Of a DNA stretch of 5,146 bases, positions 1 to 5,146 are shown in pieces; position 1 is the stretch's first letter, and every line of letters starts with the position of its first letter. Where the stretch lies: positions 1-5,146 of the forward strand of contig JAJRUE010000230.1 of the NCBI GenBank assembly GCA_024277955.1. The letters run 5' to 3'. The position numbers and the translations under genes are program-made. The DNA comes from Alphaproteobacteria bacterium. GTDB lineage: Bacteria > Pseudomonadota > Alphaproteobacteria > Rhodobacterales > Rhodobacteraceae. The notes below the pieces were generated by a model. It did not search any database. It saw only the letters and a program-made list of their open reading frames with translations, and was not told the origin of the DNA.

Positions 1-1036
1 CCCCGAAGGCCCGTTCAGAGCCTGCGACGTCAACATGCTCTACCGCCCCGAAGGGCCACGCTATGGCCCGCCAAAGCCCCTTTCGCCCGGATACTGTGCG
101 CTCTCGGCGCTGTTTTCCGACTGGGGCCGACAAGGGCGTGCCGATCTGCGCCTGAGCAACGATCGCCACTACTACGTGGACGGCGGCAGCGAACAGCTTT
201 GGGCGATGGAACCCGAACCACGTCCGTTCACCGAAGCCGACGGCTGGAAAAGCTACAAGCTTTGGGGCATGGGCATTGCCAGCCGCGACATCACTGGCGA
301 CGGCTATGCCGATGTGTTCCTGTCCTCGATGGGCGACCAGAAACTCCAGTTTTTCGACCCTGGCGCTGGCGGGCCTTCCTTTGACGACGCCACCTACGGG
401 CGTGGCACCACGGCGCAGCGTCCCTATTCAGGCGATGACGGGCGGCCCTCGACCGGGTGGCAGATCGCCTTTGGCGATGTGCAGAATGACGGGCTGGACG
501 ATGTGTTCATCGCCAAGGGAAACGTGCAGGAGATGCCCGGACTGGCAATGCGCGACCCAAACAATCTGCTGGTGCAGCAACCCGATGGGCGTTTTGTGGA
601 AATGGGCGATGTGGCGGGACTCGCCGACATGGAGCGCGGACGCGGCGCGGCATTTGAAGACCTGAACCTCGACGGACGGCCCGATATCGTGGTGGTAAAC
701 CGCGAGGCGCCGCTTCGGGTCTGGCAGAATGCCACCGCGGGCACCGGCAACTGGCTGTTGGTCGATCTTGCCCAACCTGCGCCGAACCGGCGCGCCGTCG
801 GAGCCTGGATCGAATTGCGGGGCCCGACGGGAACAAGGGTGCGTGAAGTCACCGTTGGCGGCGGGCACGCCAGCGGCAGCGCCACCTTTCAGCACTTCGG
901 CCTGGGAAGAAACGAAACCGCAGAGTTGCGCGTCATCTGGCCGGACGGCGCGGCAAGCAACTGGGTGAAAGTCAGTGCCAACCGGATCGTTCGCCTGTTA
1001 CGCTCTGACGACGGGCTGAGCGTCGCCTCACCCTGA
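1..1036 (+). CDS. CRTAC1-like FG-GAP/VCBS repeat protein with C-terminal ASPIC/UnbV domain (5' end missing)
   Basis: Partial gene: the frame is open to the left edge (first full codon at 2) and ends at TGA 1034-1036, leaving about 344 C-terminal residues. The ATG at 35 lies inside continuous coding sequence and is not the start. Three calcium-binding FG-GAP/VCBS-type loops are visible: DITGDGYAD (287-313), DVQNDGLDD (476-502) and DLNLDGRPD (659-685). From about 749 to 1000 the protein matches the ASPIC/UnbV domain (begins NWLLVDL, then VGAWIELRGPTG, a Gly-rich GGGHASGS, FGLG, and VIWPDG). This order is typical of bacterial CRTAC1-family proteins, which are usually exported beta-propeller proteins; the signal peptide would lie outside the window. 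The family's molecular role in bacteria is poorly defined, with adhesion or carbohydrate and surface binding suggested. The 3' end overlaps the convergent oxidoreductase gene by 9 bp. The family call is firm; a function cannot be assigned from sequence. Confidence 0.9.
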   Translation, partial: PEGPFRACDVNMLYRPEGPRYGPPKPLSPGYCALSALFSDWGRQGRADLRLSNDRHYYVDGGSEQLWAMEPEPRPFTEADGWKSYKLWGMGIASRDITGDGYADVFLSSMGDQKLQFFDPGAGGPSFDDATYGRGTTAQRPYSGDDGRPSTGWQIAFGDVQNDGLDDVFIAKGNVQEMPGLAMRDPNNLLVQQPDGRFVEMGDVAGLADMERGRGAAFEDLNLDGRPDIVVVNREAPLRVWQNATAGTGNWLLVDLAQPAPNRRAVGAWIELRGPTGTRVREVTVGGGHASGSATFQHFGLGRNETAELRVIWPDGAASNWVKVSANRIVRLLRSDDGLSVASP

Positions 1037-2341
1037 CGCGGCGAAACGCGTTTCCATGTCGCGACGCAGGCGCACCGCAGGGTCCGCGGCATCGATTTCC
1101 ACGTCCTGCCAGTTCAGCACCGCACCGCGGGCAACTGCCCGGCGCAGGCGAATGCCACCGGCCAGCCCGATGGGCAAGGCACCGATCCGCAGGCTTTCCC
1201 GCGCTGGCATCAGCCGCCCCCATACGGTGTAGCCGCCTTCGCCATCCAGCATCTCGCCCGGCTTCAGATCGCGCTTGGCACAAGCCACAGCATCGGCGTT
1301 GAAGTCGCGAGCCTGGCCCGTCGGTTCATTACGCAGGGCGGCGCTGAGAACCGAAATCCCCAGTTCCATCCCGATCAGATGGTAGGGTTTGAACATGGCC
1401 GAATAACGACCGCTGGCATCTGTCGGCAAACCGTACTGGCGAAAACAGGCGGCGGCATAATCGTTCGGGGCCTCGAGCACCACATAGACGCCCCAGCGCA
1501 GGTCGTTCGCGACCTCGCGCCCATCGCGATGGAGCGACGAAACCACTTCCACCTGCTCGGTCCGTTCAAGCGTGCCGCCGAAGGCACGCGGGATAAGCAC
1601 GTTTTGCAGATCGTCGCGCGAACAGGGCGGGAATGCCAGGCCATCGGTCGGGGCCTGCAGACCGCAAGCGTTGGCAATCGCCGCCATTTCGATGGCCGAC
1701 TTGGTGCCATCAAGGAATGAATTGAACATCTGGCTGTTCATCCCCGCCGCTGCGGCCTCGGCCGCGGTCAGCCCGTAGTGCTGCCAGACGTCATCCGGCG
1801 TGACCTCATGGTATTCCGGCAGGTATTTGGTGCCCTTGCCGGCGGCGACCACGCCGAAACCCGCGGCCCGCGCCCAATCCACCATCTCGGCGGTCAGCGC
1901 CGGCTGGTCGCCATAGGCCATCGAGTAGACCAGCCCGGCGGCGCGGAAACGCTCTGCCAGAAGCGCGCCCGCCAGCACGTCGGCCTCGACATTGACCATG
2001 ACGATATGCTTGCCCGCCGAAAGCGCCCTCTGCGCGTGTCGCAGCCCGGCAGCGGGATGGCCAGTGGCCTCGATCACCACCTCGACGGCAGAATCCTCGA
2101 TCAGGGAGCCGGCGTCATCGGTGAAACGCGTGGCCTCGATACGGGCGGCGTCCCAGCCGACGGTTTCACAGGCCGCGCGCGCCGCCGGAACGTCGAGATC
2201 GCAGATCACCGGCATTTCCATCCCCGGCGTGTGCGGCAACTGGCTGAGGAACATGGAGCCGAACTTGCCCGCGCCGATCAGCCCGGCGCGCACCGGATTT
2301 CCCGCTTCGGCGCGCTGCTGCAACAGGTGATAGAGGTTCAT
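1028..2341 (-). CDS. DRL-like NAD(P)-dependent oxidoreductase (homoserine dehydrogenase-like Rossmann domain plus SAF-like C-terminus)
   Basis: Full-length gene of 437 aa, ATG 2341-2339 to TGA 1030-1028. The N-terminal Rossmann fold shows the dinucleotide motif GxGxxG at 23-28 (GAGKFG), with EATGHP at 91-96 and NVEADV at 117-122. A central domain carries AGKGTKYLPEYHEVTPDD (167-184) and FLDGTKSAIEMAAIANA (209-225), then KPYHL at 318-322. A SAF-like region follows (about 354-420, starting near CAKRDLKPGEMLDG). This layout and length match the DRL (DXR-like) superfamily, whose Brucella member is an alternative 1-deoxy-D-xylulose 5-phosphate reductoisomerase; such proteins are often mis-called homoserine dehydrogenase or FlgA. 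The family is diverse and this copy sits in a sugar locus, so I infer an NAD(P)H-linked step on a sugar or sugar-acid derivative rather than isoprenoid synthesis. It has a strong ribosome site and its own upstream operator-like palindrome. No signal peptide; cytoplasmic. Confidence 0.85.
   Translation of the reverse strand: MNLYHLLQQRAEAGNPVRAGLIGAGKFGSMFLSQLPHTPGMEMPVICDLDVPAARAACETVGWDAARIEATRFTDDAGSLIEDSAVEVVIEATGHPAAGLRHAQRALSAGKHIVMVNVEADVLAGALLAERFRAAGLVYSMAYGDQPALTAEMVDWARAAGFGVVAAGKGTKYLPEYHEVTPDDVWQHYGLTAAEAAAAGMNSQMFNSFLDGTKSAIEMAAIANACGLQAPTDGLAFPPCSRDDLQNVLIPRAFGGTLERTEQVEVVSSLHRDGREVANDLRWGVYVVLEAPNDYAAACFRQYGLPTDASGRYSAMFKPYHLIGMELGISVLSAALRNEPTGQARDFNADAVACAKRDLKPGEMLDGEGGYTVWGRLMPARESLRIGALPIGLAGGIRLRRAVARGAVLNWQDVEIDAADPAVRLRRDMETRFAASG
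1036..1053 (+). terminator. Short hairpin at the stop codon of the CRTAC1-like gene, possible weak terminator
   Basis: Starting in the last base of the TGA, ACGCG (1036-1040) pairs with CGCGT (1047-1051) around the loop GCGAAA, followed by only TTT (1051-1053). The stem is five base pairs and the T-run is short, so it would be a weak intrinsic terminator at best. It lies inside the coding end of the opposing oxidoreductase gene, and the bases overlap a 12-bp palindrome that may be a codon-use accident. Confidence 0.2.
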
Positions 2342-2347
2342 CGCAAC

Positions 2348-2354
2348 TCTCCTT
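2348..2354 (-). promoter_or_regulatory. Ribosome binding site of the DRL-like oxidoreductase
   Basis: On the - strand AAGGAGA lies seven bases upstream of ATG 2341-2339 (measured from AGGAG). It is the best Shine-Dalgarno in the window, and it fixes the start at 2341 and suggests translation independent of the upstream genes. Confidence 0.75.
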
Positions 2355-2359
2355 TTGCG

Positions 2360-2369
2360 TTACCGGTAA
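2360..2369. promoter_or_regulatory. Palindromic operator, LacI-family type (TTACCGGTAA)
   Basis: A perfect 10-bp palindrome with a central CCGG lies in the only intergenic gap, between the end of the di-heme gene and the Shine-Dalgarno of the oxidoreductase gene. A-T rich arms around a central CG step are characteristic of LacI/GalR-family operators controlling sugar genes in proteobacteria. Its position over the expected start point of a weak promoter suits repression. Symmetry does not extend beyond 10 bp, and no regulator gene is in the window, so the binding protein is unknown. Confidence 0.5.
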
Positions 2370-2397
2370 TCGTTGAGGGCCGCAGGGTGCATTGCAA
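2369..2397 (-). promoter_or_regulatory. Possible sigma-70-like promoter for the oxidoreductase gene
   Basis: On the - strand TTGCAA (2397-2392, four of six bases matching TTGACA) is followed after 17 bp by AACGAT (2374-2369, three of six matching TATAAT). The expected start would fall near 2362, inside the TTACCGGTAA palindrome. The spacing is ideal but the hexamers are weak, so this is a candidate only. Confidence 0.3.
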
Positions 2398-2399
2398 CC
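2385..2399. repeat. Imperfect inverted repeat centred on TGCATTGCA
   Basis: TGCA-T-TGCA (2388-2396) is a perfect odd-centred palindrome; two outer GG/CC pairs (2385-2386 with 2398-2399) extend it across one mismatch. It overlaps the candidate -35 element 16 bp upstream of the TTACCGGTAA site. It could be a second protein-binding site, but it is short and may be chance. Confidence 0.2.
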
Positions 2400-2401
2400 C
2401 C

Positions 2402-3715
2402 CTATCGCGGCACCGGCAACCCGCTCGGCACGGCGTCGGGAACCCCGAGGCGACCGGCAAGGCTGGTTTCGTCGGTGAGTGCATCCAGAAACGCCAGGAT
2501 ATCCGCAATCTCGTCTTCGCCCAGTTTGACCGGAGCCAGTTCATTGGCCTGCGCAATGGCCTGCATTTCATCGGGCCGGCGCAGCACCCAGTCGTCTGTG
2601 GCGCCCGGCAGGGCCGGCAGGATCGCCTGGGCCGGATCATAGGCCATGAGCGATCTCACCGGGTCCAGGTGGTGGCGCACAACCGCGTCCAGCGTCGCAT
2701 ATGCGCCATCATGGCCGTAGGGTGCGGTGGCAGTCACGTTTCGCAGGCTCGGGGTGCGGAAACGGTAGGCATCCTCGCGCCGCCCGGTGACGCGCATGCG
2801 CCCGATGTCGCGGTGGTGGGCTTCGAATTCGGCCGCCTTGCCCGGGCCGATTTGCGGCATGGCAATGGCGTGAAACTTCTGATCGGTCTGGAACTGACCA
2901 GCGTGGCAGGCGCTGCAACCTGCCCGGCCGTAGAACAGGGCCATGCCGCGGCGGGCGCCGGGGGGCAGATCGCCTCCGCCGCGCAGAAAGCGATCGAAAG
3001 GGCTGTCGTCAGCCCGCCATTCAAAGGCAGTAAAGGCCGCGATGGCGTTGGCAATATCCGTGAACCTGATCGGCTGCCGAGAGCCGATCACGGCGTCAAA
3101 ATCCTTTCGATACTCAGGTATCGCCGCTACCCGCGCCGCCAGAATTCCCCAAGCGCCTCCGGGGCCGGTGATCAGCCCGCGACTGGTGGCCAGCGACACG
3201 TCGTTCTCATCCCGATGCCCGGCCATTTCATCGCCGGCAAGCACGGGAAACATCGCCTGCGCGGCAAGAACGCTGTCGAAGCCGCGCGTCATTGCCGCGC
3301 CCATCGGGGTCCGGATGCCATCCGGGCGATCCGGGTCGGCCTCAAGTCGGCCGTCATGGAAAAGGCTGGTGAACTGCGTCGCCCCCAGATTGAACAGCGC
3401 CGGCGCATTGCGTGCGACACGGCGTTCCGGAAGGTTGGCTGGGTCGGCTCGGCGCGCGGGACCGAGCCCGATACCGCCATCGCCGATTGCCAGAGAAACC
3501 CCGTCCGAGGTGCCAAAGCGCGGATTGTGGCAGGTGGCGCAGGCAACCTTGCGGCTGCCGCTGAGAATGGGGTCGTAAAACAGCAACCTGCCAAGCCGGA
3601 TCTGGGTATCGCTGGCCTTTGCGAAAACGGCATCTGCCGAGGGCAGCGCTGCATCCTGCGCCAGGGCCGTGCGCGCCAGCACAAGCAACGCTAATACCGG
3701 AAGCCGCATATTCAC
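2402..3715 (-). CDS. Exported di-heme c-type cytochrome, MauG/CcpA (cytochrome c peroxidase) family
   Basis: 437 aa from GTG 3715-3713 to TAG 2404-2402; an in-frame ATG at 3709-3707 is an equally possible start, two codons shorter. Residues 1-19 form a signal peptide ending ALA|QD, so the protein is periplasmic. Two heme-binding CxxCH motifs, CATCH (59-63) and CSACH (267-271), define the two-domain di-heme fold. Other family marks are RNAPALFN (102-109), DGR (121-123), AQAMFPV (152-158), DEM (162-164), TPSLRN (321-326) and APYGHDG (331-337). Against remembered Pseudomonas CcpA and MauG sequences, the active-site Gln and Glu appear kept (Q153, E163), the CcpA distal His is Asp79, the bridging Trp is His120, and the C-terminal heme Met/Tyr ligand position is His349. 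It may therefore be a MauG-like oxidase or atypical peroxidase rather than a classical CcpA. The start overlaps the galM stop (GTGA), implying translational coupling within a xylA-galM operon. Confidence 0.92.
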   Translation of the reverse strand: MNMRLPVLALLVLARTALAQDAALPSADAVFAKASDTQIRLGRLLFYDPILSGSRKVACATCHNPRFGTSDGVSLAIGDGGIGLGPARRADPANLPERRVARNAPALFNLGATQFTSLFHDGRLEADPDRPDGIRTPMGAAMTRGFDSVLAAQAMFPVLAGDEMAGHRDENDVSLATSRGLITGPGGAWGILAARVAAIPEYRKDFDAVIGSRQPIRFTDIANAIAAFTAFEWRADDSPFDRFLRGGGDLPPGARRGMALFYGRAGCSACHAGQFQTDQKFHAIAMPQIGPGKAAEFEAHHRDIGRMRVTGRREDAYRFRTPSLRNVTATAPYGHDGAYATLDAVVRHHLDPVRSLMAYDPAQAILPALPGATDDWVLRRPDEMQAIAQANELAPVKLGEDEIADILAFLDALTDETSLAGRLGVPDAVPSGLPVPR

Positions 3716-4650
3716 AGGCCTTCTCCCTCCGGTGCGATCTCCAGCACAAGACGCTGCCGATACGGCCGTTCCGGCGTGGCGATCGGGCTGGGAAAACCCG
3801 CGTGGTTGACCGCATCGGGCCAGTTCTGCGCCTCAAGGCAGATACCCGCGCCGGGCACAGGCAACCGGGCCCCGGTGTAGACCTGCAAGCCCGGCTGATC
3901 GCTCCAAATCCGCAAGGCAACCTCGCCGGGGGCGCTCAGAACCGCAATCGGCCAGTTGCGATCGTGGTTTCCGGGAAGCGTCATGTTCAGATCGAGCGCA
4001 CGGTGGATGTCCGATTCCAGCGATTTTCCACATCTGAAATCGAGCTCTTGCGGAAGCGGCGCAAGCCTGCCGGTAGGAATATGTTCCTCGTCGGTTTCGG
4101 TGAAACTGTCCGCCACCACCCGCAGTCGGTGCCCCCAGATCAACCCGCCGCCGGCGAGATTGTAGTAGTTGTGCTGGGCAAGGCTGACCGGACCTGGCCT
4201 GTCGGGGGTCGCCTGCATCTCGTAGATCAGTCTCCCGTCGTCCAACCGGATGTCGAGCCGCACATCCAGCGCACCTGGATAACCATCCTCGCCATCCTCC
4301 AGACGACAGGTCAGGCGTACCGCCTGCGCTCCATCGGACTGCATCGTCCAGTTGCGCCGGGACAGGCCCGTCTTGCCGCCATGCAGATGGTGCCGGCCAT
4401 CGTTGCGGCTCAGCCGGTATTCCCGCCCAGCCAGAGAGAACCGCGCCTGTCCGATGCGCCCGGAAACCCGCCCGACGATCGCGCCCATGTAGGTGCGGTC
4501 GGCCAGGTAGGAACGCGCATCACCGTGGCCCAGGATCACCGGCACCACCCGCGCGCCCCTCGACACCCGCCAATCGGCGGTGATGGCACCAAGGCTGAGG
4601 ATCCGCACCTGCTGGCGGTTGTCTTCCAGCAGGTGCTCGGCGATCTCCAT
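3712..4650 (-). CDS. galM: Aldose 1-epimerase (mutarotase), GalM family
   Basis: 312 aa, ATG 4650-4648 to TGA 3714-3712. The enzyme interconverts alpha and beta anomers of aldoses such as xylose, glucose or galactose. Family motifs appear in order: YMGAIVGRVSGRI (54-66, with the substrate-binding Arg), NDGRHHLHGG (83-92, conserved His90), QHNYYNLAGG (159-168, catalytic acid His160), DQPGLQVYTG (251-260) and CLEAQNWPDAVNH (271-283, catalytic base Glu273). No signal peptide, so cytoplasmic; slightly shorter than the usual 330-350 aa. The frame stays open upstream to 4839, but that extension is the antisense-style shadow of xylA, so the ATG one base after the xylA stop (TGACATG) is chosen. There is no clear Shine-Dalgarno, suggesting coupling to xylA. 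Its 3' end overlaps the di-heme gene start. The neighbouring xylA suggests xylose as a physiological substrate; specificity within GalM enzymes cannot be read from sequence. Confidence 0.93.
   Translation of the reverse strand: MEIAEHLLEDNRQQVRILSLGAITADWRVSRGARVVPVILGHGDARSYLADRTYMGAIVGRVSGRIGQARFSLAGREYRLSRNDGRHHLHGGKTGLSRRNWTMQSDGAQAVRLTCRLEDGEDGYPGALDVRLDIRLDDGRLIYEMQATPDRPGPVSLAQHNYYNLAGGGLIWGHRLRVVADSFTETDEEHIPTGRLAPLPQELDFRCGKSLESDIHRALDLNMTLPGNHDRNWPIAVLSAPGEVALRIWSDQPGLQVYTGARLPVPGAGICLEAQNWPDAVNHAGFPSPIATPERPYRQRLVLEIAPEGEGL
3719..3730 (-). promoter_or_regulatory. Purine-rich ribosome binding region deciding the di-heme gene start
   Basis: The - strand reads GGAGGGAGAAGG, inside the end of galM. 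GGAGG (3730-3726) is 10 bases from GTG 3715, while AGAAGG (3724-3719) is 9 bases from ATG 3709. Either start is supported, and both sit at the galM stop codon, which favours coupled translation. Confidence 0.5.
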
Positions 4651-4651
4651 G

Positions 4652-5146
4652 TCAGACGTAGCGGTTGACAATGTTCTCCAGCATCTCCTGCCGGCCAGAG
4701 ACCGGCGCGGGGTTGATCCCCCGCTCTGCGACCCGCTCGGCAAGTCCGTCGAGGCCCAGATCGCCGGCCATGATTTCGGCTCCGAGACCTCTGTCCCAGC
4801 CCGCGTAACGTTCGGCCAGCGGCGCTTCCAGCGCGCCATCCTCCAGCATTGCCGCAGCGGCCTTCAGACCGCGCGCGCAGACGTCCATCGCTCCGGCATG
4901 CGCCATCAGAAGGTCTTGCGGATCAAGCGACTGCCGGCGCAGCTTGGCGTCGAAATTGGTGCCGCCGGTGTCAAATCCGCCGCCCTTCAGGATATGGTAA
5001 TAGGCCAATGCGACTTCGGGGACGTTGTTTGGAAACTGGTCAGTGTCCCAGCCTGACTGGTAGTCGTTCCGGTTCATGTCGATCGAACCGAATATCCCCA
5101 AAGCCTGGGCCAGCGCGATTTCATGTTCGAAACTGTGCCCGGCCAG
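4652..5146 (-). CDS. xylA: Xylose isomerase, C-terminal part (5' end beyond the right edge)
   Basis: Partial gene: the frame is open to the right edge and ends at TGA 4654-4652, giving 164 C-terminal residues. XylA converts D-xylose to D-xylulose in the cytoplasm. The visible part begins LAGHSFEHEIA and contains GWDTDQFPNN, whose two Asp residues match the metal ligands Asp307 and Asp309 of the E. coli enzyme, and NFDAKLRRQS, whose Asp matches the ligand Asp339. GAMD, the C-terminal SGRQE and ENIVNRYV also fit closely, ending a few residues earlier than E. coli XylA. A TTG at 5101 is internal Leu and not a start. It is the most upstream visible gene of the - strand unit and is followed one base later by galM. 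Its promoter and any xylB or transporter partner are outside the window. Confidence 0.96.
   Translation of the reverse strand: MAGHSFEHEIALAQALGIFGSIDMNRNDYQSGWDTDQFPNNVPEVALAYYHILKGGGFDTGGTNFDAKLRRQSLDPQDLLMAHAGAMDVCARGLKAAAAMLEDGALEAPLAERYAGWDRGLGAEIMAGDLGLDGLAERVAERGINPAPVSGRQEMLENIVNRYV

Noticed and set aside
424..895. Two - strand frames of about 155 codons opposite the CRTAC1-like gene
   Set aside because: They overlap a region with clear FG-GAP loops and an ASPIC/UnbV domain on the + strand, and show no motifs of their own.
1028..2341. Calling the oxidoreductase a homoserine dehydrogenase or flagellar FlgA
   Set aside because: The Rossmann domain resembles homoserine dehydrogenase and the C-terminus resembles the SAF domain of FlgA. 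But the combined architecture is that of the DRL superfamily, and no amino-acid biosynthesis or flagellar genes are nearby.
2375..2401. A terminator after the di-heme gene
   Set aside because: The GGGTTGCAATGCACCC stretch after the stop can only form a stem with an unworkably small loop or mismatches, and no T-run follows, so it is not called as a terminator.
1778..3694. A 638-codon + strand open frame antisense to the oxidoreductase and di-heme genes
   Set aside because: It starts at a GTG with no Shine-Dalgarno and crosses the whole 60-bp gap. It is rich in Arg, Gly, Ala and His with no recognisable domain, and it lies opposite two strongly supported genes. It is a GC-rich shadow frame.
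3619..4668. A 349-codon + strand open frame antisense to galM
   Set aside because: Its translation is low-complexity and proline/arginine rich with no family motif, while the opposite strand encodes a GalM with all catalytic motifs.
4651..4839. An N-terminal extension of the epimerase (63 extra codons)
   Set aside because: The extension overlaps the XylA C-terminal coding region in another frame, has no epimerase similarity and no ribosome site. The ATG at 4650 right after the xylA stop gives a normal GalM N-terminus.

Overview
The window is a gene-dense, high-GC (clearly above 60% by eye) stretch. Protein style and gene content suggest a Gram-negative alphaproteobacterium, with Rhodobacterales the best guess; this is inferred from the proteins and codon use, and no taxonomic marker is present. 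There are five protein genes, two of them cut by the window edges. I see no tRNA, rRNA, insertion sequence, CRISPR or other mobile DNA.

Layout. From the left edge to 1036, on the + strand, is the C-terminal part of a secreted-type CRTAC1-like protein with FG-GAP/VCBS repeats and an ASPIC/UnbV domain. Everything else is on the - strand. Read in the direction of transcription this is: the 3' end of xylA (xylose isomerase, from the right edge to 4652); a GalM-type aldose 1-epimerase (4650-3712); an exported MauG/CcpA-family di-heme c-type protein (3715-2402); a 60-bp gap; and a DRL-like oxidoreductase with a Rossmann and SAF-like domain (2341-1028). xylA, galM and the di-heme gene are packed stop-to-start (1-nt gap, then a GTGA overlap), so they look like one translationally coupled unit. 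The + strand gene and the oxidoreductase gene run into each other tail to tail and share 9 bp.

The only non-coding DNA is the 60-bp gap at 2342-2401. It holds a perfect palindrome, TTACCGGTAA, of the kind bound by LacI-family sugar repressors, next to a weak sigma-70-like promoter and just upstream of a good Shine-Dalgarno. This suggests the oxidoreductase is controlled by a sugar signal, separately from or in addition to readthrough from xylA-galM.

How it may fit together (inference). XylA and GalM point to aldose, probably xylose-type, catabolism in the cytoplasm. The di-heme protein and the CRTAC1-like protein would act outside the inner membrane. The DRL-like enzyme belongs to a superfamily known for NAD(P)H-dependent work on sugar-phosphate-like substrates, but its own reaction is unassigned. 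The least ordinary points are a periplasmic di-heme protein coupled to xylA-galM, the changed heme-ligand positions in that protein, and the unassigned DRL-like enzyme behind a LacI-type operator.
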